Shown one piece after another: positions 1 to 7,140 of a stretch of 32,051 nucleotides of DNA (position 1 is its first letter; each line of letters starts with the position of its first letter). Location: positions 1 through 32,051 of the IMG/VR virus record IMGVR_UViG_3300042398_000119; one strand, 5' to 3'. This DNA comes from a virus. A model generated the notes under the pieces. It worked only from the letters and a program-made list of their open reading frames with translations. It ran no database searches and was not told where the DNA came from. The position numbers and the translations under genes were made by a program.

Positions 1-279
1 TGGGAGTCCGGCATCAATTGGATAAGTCCAAACACCGACCTAGAAATTCTTCTTATGACTTGCGAGCTAATCGACGAACGCTGGAATCTCCGAGTGCGTG
101 TAATGACAGACAACAATCCGAAAGACCGCCGGGGACTTCGAGAGCTAGACAAACAAATCGTTTCTAACTTAGGGCTTCTAGGATTTACTCCGTCTGACCG
201 CTCCCGCTTAGGAGTGGCAGAAGTAAAGAAAATGAGCAAGCTCGAAGAGCTAATGGCGAAGAAGGCTAATCGTGAGTAG
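1..279 (+). CDS. terS: Terminase small subunit, 3' part (5' end cut by window start)
   Basis: This is the C-terminal 92 residues of the small terminase subunit, the DNA-recognition part of the packaging motor. The reading frame is open from base 1, and the complete homologue lies at 31112-31561, where position 1 here corresponds to codon 58. The fragment differs from that copy by only two residues that I can see (Leu to Ile and Lys to Arg, in the helix around bases 145-155), although many codons differ silently. An ATG at base 55 is internal and is not the true start. The stop overlaps the large-subunit start by 8 nt, so the two genes are translationally coupled. The family assignment (P27-like) rests on the N-terminus of the other copy. 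Confidence 0.9.
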   Translation, partial: WESGINWISPNTDLEILLMTCELIDERWNLRVRVMTDNNPKDRRGLRELDKQIVSNLGLLGFTPSDRSRLGVAEVKKMSKLEELMAKKANRE

Positions 280-769
280 TTGGCCCCCGCTATGGCTAAC
301 TCCAGTTCCGCAGAAAGCTATCGAACAAGGCGACGGAGAAATAGTAATTGAGTTTTCGGAAACTTTCGGGACAATCGGTAAGGACGGAATCGCTGGAAGA
401 GTTGGACAGGCTCTAGAGCTTCGACCGTGGCAACAAGAACTTATCCGGAATGTTTACGCCCGGGACAAAGACGGTGGGCTTCTTGCGCGAACCGCTCTAA
501 TCGGAATGCCAAGAAAAAACGGAAAGTCTTCTCTCTCTTCCGTTAGCTTCGCTCTCTACTCCTTGTTAGCTGAAGGAGTAGAAGGTGGAGAAGTTTATTC
601 AATCGCAGCGGAAAAAGAACAGGCAAGAATTGTATTCAGCGAAACGAAAAGAATTGTTGAATCTACCGAGCTATCTGAAATGGTCAAGGTCTATCGGGAC
701 GCACTCTTCGTTCCAGCAACTAACTCCGTCTATCGAGTTCTTTCCGCTGAAGCGTATTCCAAAGAAGGA
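1..769. repeat. Left copy of a diverged terminal repeat (terS 3' part and terL 5' part)
   Basis: This stretch aligns base for base with 31283-32051 (offset 31282), without gaps. I count about 36 substitutions in 769 bases, nearly all at third codon positions. It covers the last 92 codons of the small terminase subunit and the first 166 codons of the large subunit. The divergence is too high for sequencing error and wrong for an exact packaging repeat. It most likely marks the point where a circular or permuted genome map closes on a sister strain. Confidence 0.93.
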
Positions 770-1795
770 TACAATCCTCACCGGATTATCGCCGACGAAG
801 TTCACGCTATGAAAGACCGCTCACTCTTTGACGTTATGAGCTTGGCTATGGGAAACCGTGGAAGCCTTGCTCAGCTAATCGCAATCACAACCGCTGGAGT
901 AAAAAAGGATATGACAGGTGGCGACTCTATCGCTTACAACTTGTTCCAATACGGACAGAAGGTTTCCCGCGGAGAAGTAAAAGACCCGTCTTTCTTTATG
1001 GCGTGGTGGGCAGCACCGGACGAAGCCGACCACCGCGACCCGAAAGTTTGGGAGCAAGCTAACCCGGGCTTCGACGACTTGGTAGACAAGGCAGACTTCG
1101 AGAGCGCAGTCAAGCGAACACCGGAAGCGGAGTTTAGAACTAAGCGACTAAACCAATGGGTATCTTCGCAGACCGCTTGGCTCCCGGCTGGAACTTGGGA
1201 CGAACTAAAGAGCGAACGGGAACCTAGCCCAGACGACGAAATCATTCTTGGCTTTGACGGTTCGTTCTCCGGGGACTGTACCGTTCTTGTTGCTTGCGTA
1301 ATCCCAAAGACCGAAGAGGACAAACCTTTCCTTTGGCTAGTCAAGGAATGGGAAAAAGACCTAACTATCCACGACGACTTATGGCGCGTAGACATTCAAG
1401 AAGTCGAAGAAACGATTCTAAACTTTATTCAGAAGTATCCGAGAACTAGGGAAGTAGCTTGCGACCCTTTCCGTTGGCAGAGGTCAATGGAAGTCCTAGC
1501 TGATAAAGGCGTCCCGATTATTGAGTGGCCGTCTACTTCGCCAAAGCGTATGGTTCAAGCTTGCGCGAAATTTTACGACGCGGTGACGGGCGGGCAAGTA
1601 GAACACGACGGAAGCCCAGTTCTATCAAGGCACTTAGATAACGCCGTGACAAAGATAGACAACTTGGGAATCCGTATCGTAAAAGAGAACCGTCATTCTC
1701 CCCGCAAGATTGACGCAGCGGTAGCGGCAGTAATAGCCTTCGATAGAGCAGTTAGCAGTAGAATAGAAGAAATGGTTCCCGACTTCTTTTTCTAA
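272..1795 (+). CDS. terL: Terminase large subunit (ATPase plus nuclease)
   Basis: This is the 507-residue DNA-packaging motor that cuts concatemers and pumps DNA into proheads. The ATPase half has a Walker A of the form GMPRKNGKS (residues 78-86), a Walker B IIADE (172-176) and a TTAG coupling motif (206-209). The nuclease half shows the expected acidic residues: D329 in GFDGS, D398 in ACDPF and D481 near the C-terminus. Length and order fit the Terminase_1 family of HK97-like phages. The start is a GTG that overlaps terS by 8 nt; the same GTG is kept in the right-hand copy at 31554. Family assignment is secure from motifs. The packaging mode (cos or headful) cannot be read from it. Confidence 0.97.
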   Translation: MSSWPPLWLTPVPQKAIEQGDGEIVIEFSETFGTIGKDGIAGRVGQALELRPWQQELIRNVYARDKDGGLLARTALIGMPRKNGKSSLSSVSFALYSLLAEGVEGGEVYSIAAEKEQARIVFSETKRIVESTELSEMVKVYRDALFVPATNSVYRVLSAEAYSKEGYNPHRIIADEVHAMKDRSLFDVMSLAMGNRGSLAQLIAITTAGVKKDMTGGDSIAYNLFQYGQKVSRGEVKDPSFFMAWWAAPDEADHRDPKVWEQANPGFDDLVDKADFESAVKRTPEAEFRTKRLNQWVSSQTAWLPAGTWDELKSEREPSPDDEIILGFDGSFSGDCTVLVACVIPKTEEDKPFLWLVKEWEKDLTIHDDLWRVDIQEVEETILNFIQKYPRTREVACDPFRWQRSMEVLADKGVPIIEWPSTSPKRMVQACAKFYDAVTGGQVEHDGSPVLSRHLDNAVTKIDNLGIRIVKENRHSPRKIDAAVAAVIAFDRAVSSRIEEMVPDFFF

Positions 1796-1804
1796 GGGTG
1801 AATA

Positions 1805-1936
1805 ATGGCAACAGTAATTCAAATAATCGGAGCCACGCTAATTGTTGCGGGAATTGCTCTAATCTCGATTCCCGTTTCTCTTATTGTCGCTGGAACAGCG
1901 GCGGTCTTATTTGGAATTGCTATGGAGCGTAACTAA
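1805..1936 (+). CDS. Small two-helix membrane protein
   Basis: A 43-residue ORF lies between terL and portal. It starts at ATG 1805 after AAGGG and its stop shares one base with the portal start (TAATG at 1934-1938). The protein is almost entirely hydrophobic, with two likely transmembrane segments separated by a Ser-Ile-Pro turn and a short charged C-terminus (MERN). The tight spacing between two essential genes argues that it is translated. I do not recognise a family. A role in membrane association or packaging is possible but nothing shows it. Confidence 0.7.
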   Translation: MATVIQIIGATLIVAGIALISIPVSLIVAGTAAVLFGIAMERN

Positions 1937-3288
1937 TGTTGAATAACCTTTTTGAGAAAAGGGCAATAAGCTTTCAAACCCTATGGGGAGCTGGCGAAGA
2001 CCTAACCGACCTGAATCAGTCTGGAACGGTTATCAACTCAGAAACCGCGTTCAAGATTACGGCGATTTGGTCTGCGGTATCTCTTATCTCGGACACAATC
2101 TCTACGCTTCCCCTAGACGCTTACATTCGACGCGACGGCGCACGTGGCCCATTCCGTCCGAAGCCAGCTTGGGTTTCTAAACCAGACCTAGACCAACAGC
2201 CTTCCGCATTCTGGCAGTCGGTAATCGTTTCGCTTCTAATCGACGGCAACGCTTTTATTCGCGTCTTCCGTTCGGGCGGTCAAGTTGTAAATCTAGTTCC
2301 ACTAAACCCGCACAAAGTCCAAATAAGACGCAACGGTATCGGACGTGTAATGTTCGAAGTTCAAGGAGAGAAAAATCTTCTTAGCTCCGAAGACGTTATC
2401 TTTATTTCTGACCTAGTTCGTCCGGGTGAGATTCGCGGAATGGCTAGAGTCGAAGCTCTCAAAGATAACTTCGGTTTATCTATGGCTTTGGAATCTTACG
2501 CAGCTCGCTTCTTTAGCAACAGCGCAACTCCGCAGGGAATCATTACCTTTCCGGGAAACCTAAACAGCGAACAGGCGGAAAATCTTCGCCGTGGGTTTGA
2601 TTCAGCTCACCGTGGACTAAAGCGTTCACACAAGACCGGAGTTCTATCTGGTGGCGCAGAATGGAAGCCAACGGCAGTAGACCCTGAGAACTCTCAGCTA
2701 GAAACTTCACGTCGCCTATCAGTCGAAGACGTAGCTCGCGCGTTCAACGTTCCAAACCATATGCTCGGAGTTCAAGGTTCGACCGCTTACGCTTCGGTTG
2801 AACAAGACTCTATCTTCTTTGTCCAGCACACACTTCGCCCAATCGTGACCAAGCTAGAGGTAGCATTCAGCCCGCTTCTAAACGAAGTCCCCGGCGGAGA
2901 AAACGCATTCTTAAAGTTCAACCTAGACGGACTTCTTCGCGGAGATTCTCAGGCCCGAGCAACGTCTTACTCAATCGGACTTCAGGCGGGTTATTACACC
3001 GTGAACGATATCCGCAGATTCGAAGACCTAACTCCAATGGCAGATTCCGTAGCCGACCAAGTTCGAGTTCCACTAGCTAACGTTTCTATCGACGATTCTA
3101 GAATCACTACCGAAGACAAGAAGGTAGCTATGGCGCAGAAGCTAGTTCTTGCCGGATACGAACCAAAGGCAGTTCTAGCAGCTCTAGGTCTTCCAGCTAT
3201 TCCGCACACCGGAGTTCCAAGCACACAACTTCAGCCAGTCGCGCAGCTCGACCCGGCTAATCCTGAAGGCGTTTACGAGGTTCAGTAA
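1936..3288 (+). CDS. Portal protein, HK97-type
   Basis: The 450-residue product forms the dodecameric ring at the capsid vertex through which DNA enters and leaves. The pattern is typical of HK97-type portals. It has an N-terminal segment with TAIWSAVSLISDTIS followed by SVIVSLLIDGNAFIRV, a central helical clip region (ESYAARFFSNSATPQGII), and the conserved AFNVPNHMLG stretch followed by an HTLRPIVTKLE helix. It lies directly after terL in canonical head-gene order. The start ATG overlaps the upstream stop by one base, and its own stop overlaps the next start in the same way. The last 60 residues are Pro- and Gln-rich and probably flexible. Confidence 0.95.
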   Translation: MLNNLFEKRAISFQTLWGAGEDLTDLNQSGTVINSETAFKITAIWSAVSLISDTISTLPLDAYIRRDGARGPFRPKPAWVSKPDLDQQPSAFWQSVIVSLLIDGNAFIRVFRSGGQVVNLVPLNPHKVQIRRNGIGRVMFEVQGEKNLLSSEDVIFISDLVRPGEIRGMARVEALKDNFGLSMALESYAARFFSNSATPQGIITFPGNLNSEQAENLRRGFDSAHRGLKRSHKTGVLSGGAEWKPTAVDPENSQLETSRRLSVEDVARAFNVPNHMLGVQGSTAYASVEQDSIFFVQHTLRPIVTKLEVAFSPLLNEVPGGENAFLKFNLDGLLRGDSQARATSYSIGLQAGYYTVNDIRRFEDLTPMADSVADQVRVPLANVSIDDSRITTEDKKVAMAQKLVLAGYEPKAVLAALGLPAIPHTGVPSTQLQPVAQLDPANPEGVYEVQ

Positions 3289-3548
3289 TGGCGATAAGTT
3301 CGGGAGTTATCACCGTTGGAACAGTTCCGTCAATTATTGACGGAACTTTCAACTCTAACTTTCGTCTAATCATTCACAACAACGACAACACGGACGCAGT
3401 TTACTTGGGTGGCTCAGGGGTATCGGTAGCTACTGGTTTGAAGTTAGATAAAGGAATAATTCTTCAACTTGAAATGAATCCACTAGAAAGCGTTTACGCA
3501 ATCTCGGCAAAAGCCGGACACACAATTAGTTATCTGAAGCAGGTATAA
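3288..3548 (+). CDS. Small beta-rich head-region protein
   Basis: An 86-residue protein is coupled to the portal gene by a one-base overlap. The sequence alternates hydrophobic and polar residues with many Gly, Ser and Thr (for example LIIHNNDNTDAVYLGG). It looks like a small all-beta sandwich without Cys or membrane segments. Genes of this size between portal and protease are often minor head or decoration proteins in siphophages. Position and fold type make a virion role plausible, but I recognise no family and cannot assign a function. Confidence 0.75.
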   Translation: MAISSGVITVGTVPSIIDGTFNSNFRLIIHNNDNTDAVYLGGSGVSVATGLKLDKGIILQLEMNPLESVYAISAKAGHTISYLKQV

Positions 3549-3549
3549 G

Positions 3550-5520
3550 TTGCCCTATTACATCACGGACAAATCCGCAGACTGCCCTAACAATTGGGCC
3601 GTAGTCAAAGAAGACGGGGAACTTCTTGCTTGCCACGACACTAAAGAATCCGCAATTGAACAAGCTATCGCAGTATCGATAGCGGAAGAAACCGAATTCG
3701 TTGGAGAGCGCGCAGCCGTCGGAGAACTAAAAATTGGCGATTGGGTAACTTGGAACATTAGAAACCCGAAGGTTCTTGCTTTGGTCGTACTCATTGAAGG
3801 CGAACTAGCAGGGCTAGAAGTTTACGAATTGGAAGACGAAGTTTATCACTCGACTAATCGCCTAATGATTATGAACGTCTTCAAGCTTCAGCGAATCCCA
3901 ATGCCGGATAGAATTTCTGCCGAAGTAGAAGACGCAGAAGAACAAGAAGAAGACGAAGGCGAAGAAAATCTGCCAGATAACTATCGTCCGGCACTAGCTC
4001 CAGATGTTCCAGAAGGTAGAGCCTGCGGAAATTGCTTCTTCTTCAATGAAGCCCGACTAAACGACGACGGAGATAAAGCGTGGTGCGAGCGTTGGGACGC
4101 ATTCGTAGACGGCGGAAACTACTGTAATGCGTGGCAACCTAACGAAGAAGATAGGGTAGCGCCCGACGCTTTAGAAGTTGGAGATTCCGTTTCTTGGAAT
4201 TCTTCTGGCGGAAGAGCGCGCGGAGTAATTGAAAGAATCGAACGGGACGGAACTATAAATGTTCCAAACAGCGACTTCACAATTACTGGAACCGAAGATG
4301 ACCCTGCCGCTTTGATTCGTGTTTACCGCCCGGGCGGAGAAGGACTAGAAGCTACCGATACTTTAGTTGCTCACAAATTCAGCACTCTAACAAAGATTCA
4401 AGAGCTAGACGAAAACCGCGCAGTAAATCTTACGCCACCTGCGTATATGAGAGCAGCCGCTAGACGTGGACTTGAATACTACGCACAAGGTCTAGCCGGG
4501 GACGGTCTAGTAGATAGAACTGTTAGAGAAGCCCGCGCTATGGCAGAAGGAAACGTCACCGCTGATAAGTGGGTTCGTATCGCTGCGTGGATTGCTAGAC
4601 ACTTAGGCGACCTAGATTCTCCGGACGCAAATCCAACTTCAGAAAATTATCCAAGCGCGGGAGTTGTCGCGCACCTTCTTTGGGGAAGTGGCCCTAGCAA
4701 ATCTTCAGCTAATCGCGCTATGAAATATGCGCAGGGAGTCGTTGCTAGACTAGAGGAAGAAAATCGCGCAACCATAAGTCAGGAAAGCGAACAAATGGCA
4801 AAGATTGAAAAGCGAACTAACGAAGTCCAGTTCGAACTGAGAGCCGTTGAAGGTGGCGACGGTATGACCTTCACCGGATACGCCGCAGTCTTCAACTCCC
4901 CTAGCGAACCACTTCCGTTTATCGAGCGTATCGCGCCGGGAGCATTCAAGCGTTCACTAAAGGCACGCAACGATATCAAGCTTCTATGGAACCACGACAC
5001 CGGAAGCGTTCTTGGTTCTACCCGGGCTGGAACTCTAAAGCTAGAAGAAGATAACTATGGACTACGCGTTACCGCAATTCTTCCAGACACAAATCTAGGA
5101 CGCGACGTTCGAACCCTAGTCCAGCGCGGCGACGTAAACGCTATGAGTTTTGGCTTTTCAGTTCCAGCGGGCGGAGATTCTTGGAACGCCGAGGGAACAG
5201 AAAGAACTCTAAAGTCTGTCAGAATTTTTGAAGTAAGTGTTGTTGCCTACCCCGCATATAGTTCCACCGCGGGAACCGCAGCCGTTCGTTCATTCGACGG
5301 AGTAGCCAAACGCGCAGAGGTAGACGCTGACCAACTAGCAGACGCTATGCTGGCAATCGAAGACGGCAAGGACTTATCTCTAGAGCAGTCCGAGCTTCTA
5401 ACAAAGGTAATCCAGCGACTAACTCCACAAGAAGAAGCCGAAGCTGAAGCTAACTCCGAAGAGCTAACCGCGCTGGAACTAAAGAAGAAGAAATTCGAAC
5501 TACTAATGAAGAGGTTATAA
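3550..5520 (+). CDS. Multidomain head polypeptide ending in an HK97-type prohead protease
   Basis: A 656-residue protein with several modules. Residues 1-50 form a small alpha/beta domain. Residues 159-192 hold four cysteines (C159, C162, C179, C192) in a pattern like small Fe-S or Zn modules. Residues 208-285 look like the DUF2945/TUDOR-type domain. Residues 295-400 form a helical module often found fused to phage head proteins. Residues 416-656 are the S78 prohead protease with catalytic H482 (LLWNHD) and S533 (AMSFGF). The protease cleaves scaffold and capsid delta domains during maturation. The start is a TTG at 3550, one base after the upstream stop. The C-terminal Glu/Lys-rich helix may act as scaffold. 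No separate scaffold gene is visible. Confidence 0.88.
   Translation: MPYYITDKSADCPNNWAVVKEDGELLACHDTKESAIEQAIAVSIAEETEFVGERAAVGELKIGDWVTWNIRNPKVLALVVLIEGELAGLEVYELEDEVYHSTNRLMIMNVFKLQRIPMPDRISAEVEDAEEQEEDEGEENLPDNYRPALAPDVPEGRACGNCFFFNEARLNDDGDKAWCERWDAFVDGGNYCNAWQPNEEDRVAPDALEVGDSVSWNSSGGRARGVIERIERDGTINVPNSDFTITGTEDDPAALIRVYRPGGEGLEATDTLVAHKFSTLTKIQELDENRAVNLTPPAYMRAAARRGLEYYAQGLAGDGLVDRTVREARAMAEGNVTADKWVRIAAWIARHLGDLDSPDANPTSENYPSAGVVAHLLWGSGPSKSSANRAMKYAQGVVARLEEENRATISQESEQMAKIEKRTNEVQFELRAVEGGDGMTFTGYAAVFNSPSEPLPFIERIAPGAFKRSLKARNDIKLLWNHDTGSVLGSTRAGTLKLEEDNYGLRVTAILPDTNLGRDVRTLVQRGDVNAMSFGFSVPAGGDSWNAEGTERTLKSVRIFEVSVVAYPAYSSTAGTAAVRSFDGVAKRAEVDADQLADAMLAIEDGKDLSLEQSELLTKVIQRLTPQEEAEAEANSEELTALELKKKKFELLMKRL
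4795..5520 (+). CDS. Nested in-frame prohead protease from an internal start
   Basis: An ATG at 4795 lies in frame inside the long protease polypeptide, preceded by AGGAAAG with 7-8 nt spacing, as good as the ribosome sites of neighbouring genes. It would give a 241-residue protein beginning MAKIEKRTNE, the usual length and start for a stand-alone HK97-type protease with a C-terminal helical tail. Two products from one gene (long and short) are therefore likely. This is inference from the ribosome site and the domain border. An internal Met with a chance purine run is the alternative. Confidence 0.5.
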   Translation: MAKIEKRTNEVQFELRAVEGGDGMTFTGYAAVFNSPSEPLPFIERIAPGAFKRSLKARNDIKLLWNHDTGSVLGSTRAGTLKLEEDNYGLRVTAILPDTNLGRDVRTLVQRGDVNAMSFGFSVPAGGDSWNAEGTERTLKSVRIFEVSVVAYPAYSSTAGTAAVRSFDGVAKRAEVDADQLADAMLAIEDGKDLSLEQSELLTKVIQRLTPQEEAEAEANSEELTALELKKKKFELLMKRL

Positions 5521-5688
5521 ATGGCAAGCAAGGACGCAATCAAAGAAGCAATTCTAAAATCTTCAGGTAATCCGGAATATGGAATAGTTGTTGATAATGT
5601 AGAAGCTTGGGCGCAAGCAATCTGGGAGCTAGATAACGCAGCTCCAGCTAAAGAAGTTCGCGTCACAGAGGCTAAAGAAACCCGATAA
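5521..5688 (+). CDS. Small acidic protein downstream of the protease
   Basis: A 55-residue ORF starts at the ATG directly after the protease stop (TAAATGG) and ends just before a terminator. It contains one amphipathic helix (SKDAIKEAILKSSGNPEYG) and a second segment with two tryptophans (VEAWAQAIWELDNA), followed by a charged tail. Codon use matches the neighbours. I do not recognise it. Its position between protease and capsid would suit a small head-assembly factor, but nothing in the sequence proves that. Confidence 0.7.
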   Translation: MASKDAIKEAILKSSGNPEYGIVVDNVEAWAQAIWELDNAAPAKEVRVTEAKETR

Positions 5689-5722
5689 GGGCCGTCGAGG
5701 ATTTCCCCCTTTCTCTCGACAC

Positions 5723-5760
5723 GCAACCCCGCCGTATTCCTTTCCGGCGGGGTTGCTCTT
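5723..5760 (+). terminator. Strong hairpin terminator before the capsid gene
   Basis: A perfect 12-bp stem (5723-5734 with 5745-5756; GCAACCCCGCCG and its complement) encloses a 10-nt loop and is followed by TCTTTACC. A smaller 6-bp hairpin (GTCGAG/CTCGAC, 5694-5699 with 5715-5720) lies just upstream. It probably ends the terminase-portal-protease transcript, so that capsid is transcribed separately from the following promoter. Confidence 0.85.
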
Positions 5761-5772
5761 TACCCGGATTAG

Positions 5773-5778
5773 TAGAAT
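5773..5778 (+). promoter_or_regulatory. Candidate -10 box (TAGAAT) of the capsid promoter
   Basis: TAGAAT lies just after the terminator and about 90 nt before the capsid start. The same GTAGAAT core recurs before 9800 and 11731, and TAAAAT before 15754 and 17639. No convincing -35 box is visible. The resulting leader contains short complementary segments (CCCGT at 5803, ACGGG at 5830) and ends in a strong AAGGAG ribosome site. Confidence 0.5.
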
Positions 5779-5870
5779 ATAAATAGCGGGTCGAGTCAGC
5801 TCCCCGTTGTATCCGTTCGAGTTAGCTTGACGGGAATCCATCATCATAAATCAAACAAGGAGTAACAACT

Positions 5871-7046
5871 ATGTCAGACTTTCTAAAGTCGCAGGTTGAA
5901 GCCCGCAACAACCTAATCCAGCAGGCTCGTACAGTAATCGAGTCAGCCGAAGCGGACAAGCGCGGACTAACCGTAGATGACCAAGCAACAATCGAGCGTA
6001 TTGAGAACGAAATTTCTCAGCGCGACGCAGCTATCGACACCGCAAAGAAAATGGAAGAGCGTGAGGCCCGCGCAGTAGACGCAGCTCGCAACTCTTTCAT
6101 TCCTTCTAACGAGGTTCGTGGCGACGCAGAAATTCTTCGCGCAATTGCTAACGGAGAAATGCGTTCACACGTATTCGGCGCAGAGAAAAGAACTCTAGTT
6201 CCTTCCGACAACACCGTTCCAAAGTCTTTCTACGACGAGGTTTTCTCAATCGCTAGATTGGCTGGCCCAATGCTAAACGTTGCTCAGGTTATCAACACCG
6301 CCAGCGGCGACCAGCTAACAATCCCAACCTTGACAGCGTATTCAACTGCGACTATTAAGACTGCTGGTTCAGCTATCGACGACAGCGAGCCAACCTTCAG
6401 CTCAATTACACTAGGCGCATTCAAGTACTCATTCTTGGTTCCTGTTGCTAACGAGCTACTAACCGACGCAGGTTTCGACATCTCGGCTCTAATCGCTGAG
6501 CAGGCCGGAAACGCAATCGGTTTCGGAATCAACACCGGACTAACCGTAGGAACTGGAACCGTAGAGCCAACTGGTATCTTCACAACCGGAGCTTCAGCGG
6601 TTACAGGTGGAACCGGAGTATCCGGCGCACCAACTTACGAAAACCTAGTTGACCTTCTATACGCACTAGACGGACAGGCTCGCTTGCTTCCGGGTGTTGG
6701 TTGGTTGATGAACAAGTCAGGTCTTGCGGCAGTTCGCAAAATCAAGGACGGTTCTGGAGCGTTTATCTGGTCAGCCGGAAATATCGCACAGGGTCAGCCA
6801 GACCAGCTACTCGGTTACCCAATCTACGAGAACCCGGCCGCAACAAACGTGGCCGTGAACAACTTCTCAATCGGTGTAGGTCACTTGCCTTCCCTGAAGG
6901 CTCGCGTAGCCGGAGGAATCCAAGTTGCTCAGTCAGCTGATTACGCATTCAACGAGGACGTAACTACTTTCCGTGTTACCGCTCGCGTTGACTCGAAGTT
7001 GACACACGCAAGCCACTTCGTAAAGTTCCGCGGAGGCGCAAGCTAA
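5871..7046 (+). CDS. Major capsid protein, HK97 fold
   Basis: The 391-residue main shell protein. Residues 1-70 are a charged coiled coil typical of the delta/scaffolding domain that the prohead protease removes. The mature part begins near residue 100 and shows the Phage_capsid (HK97 gp5) pattern: VPKSFYDEVF, then a TIPTLTAYSTATIKTAG segment, the spine-helix region with ISALIAEQAGNAIGFG, and GTGTVEPTGIF before the P-loop region. The gene has its own promoter and a strong AAGGAG site 8 nt before the ATG, and is followed by a terminator. That fits very high expression. Codon use is the most biased in the window. Confidence 0.96.
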   Translation: MSDFLKSQVEARNNLIQQARTVIESAEADKRGLTVDDQATIERIENEISQRDAAIDTAKKMEEREARAVDAARNSFIPSNEVRGDAEILRAIANGEMRSHVFGAEKRTLVPSDNTVPKSFYDEVFSIARLAGPMLNVAQVINTASGDQLTIPTLTAYSTATIKTAGSAIDDSEPTFSSITLGAFKYSFLVPVANELLTDAGFDISALIAEQAGNAIGFGINTGLTVGTGTVEPTGIFTTGASAVTGGTGVSGAPTYENLVDLLYALDGQARLLPGVGWLMNKSGLAAVRKIKDGSGAFIWSAGNIAQGQPDQLLGYPIYENPAATNVAVNNFSIGVGHLPSLKARVAGGIQVAQSADYAFNEDVTTFRVTARVDSKLTHASHFVKFRGGAS

Positions 7047-7070
7047 GCCATAAGCATTAGCTAACAGACT

Positions 7071-7120
7071 GGAAAGGTCGCCGGACGGTAGGGTTTCGGC
7101 GGCCTTTCCTTTTGTCTTTT
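7071..7120 (+). terminator. Terminator after the capsid gene
   Basis: A 13-bp stem with one G-T wobble (7071-7083 GGAAAGGTCGCCG, paired with 7097-7109) is followed by a T-rich run (TTTTGTCTTTTT). It ends the monocistronic capsid transcript and insulates it from the glycosyltransferase genes. Confidence 0.85.
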
Positions 7121-7125
7121 TGACC

Positions 7126-7134
7126 TGATAATGT
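7126..7134 (+). promoter_or_regulatory. Extended -10 promoter for a leaderless glycosyltransferase mRNA
   Basis: TGATAATGT (GATAAT at 7127-7132) sits 8 nt before the ATG at 7141, with no Shine-Dalgarno between them (TTTTTCT). The predicted transcription start falls at or next to the A of the ATG, so the message would be leaderless, a common arrangement in Actinobacteria. Confidence 0.55.
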
Positions 7135-7140
7135 TTTTCT

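Noticed and set aside
1-769. Exact direct terminal repeat used for packaging
   Set aside because: About 36 differences between the two copies rule out an exact repeat. The repeat boundaries are also set by the window rather than by any sequence signal.
934-1395. A 153-codon minus-strand ORF opposite the terminase gene
   Set aside because: Ser-rich shadow of terL without a ribosome site. The nuclease residues of terL are in the plus frame.
5247-5847. Long Ser-rich minus-strand ORFs opposite the protease tail and capsid leader
   Set aside because: They run through a strong terminator hairpin and antisense to Glu/Ala-rich coding sequence. No start signals are visible.
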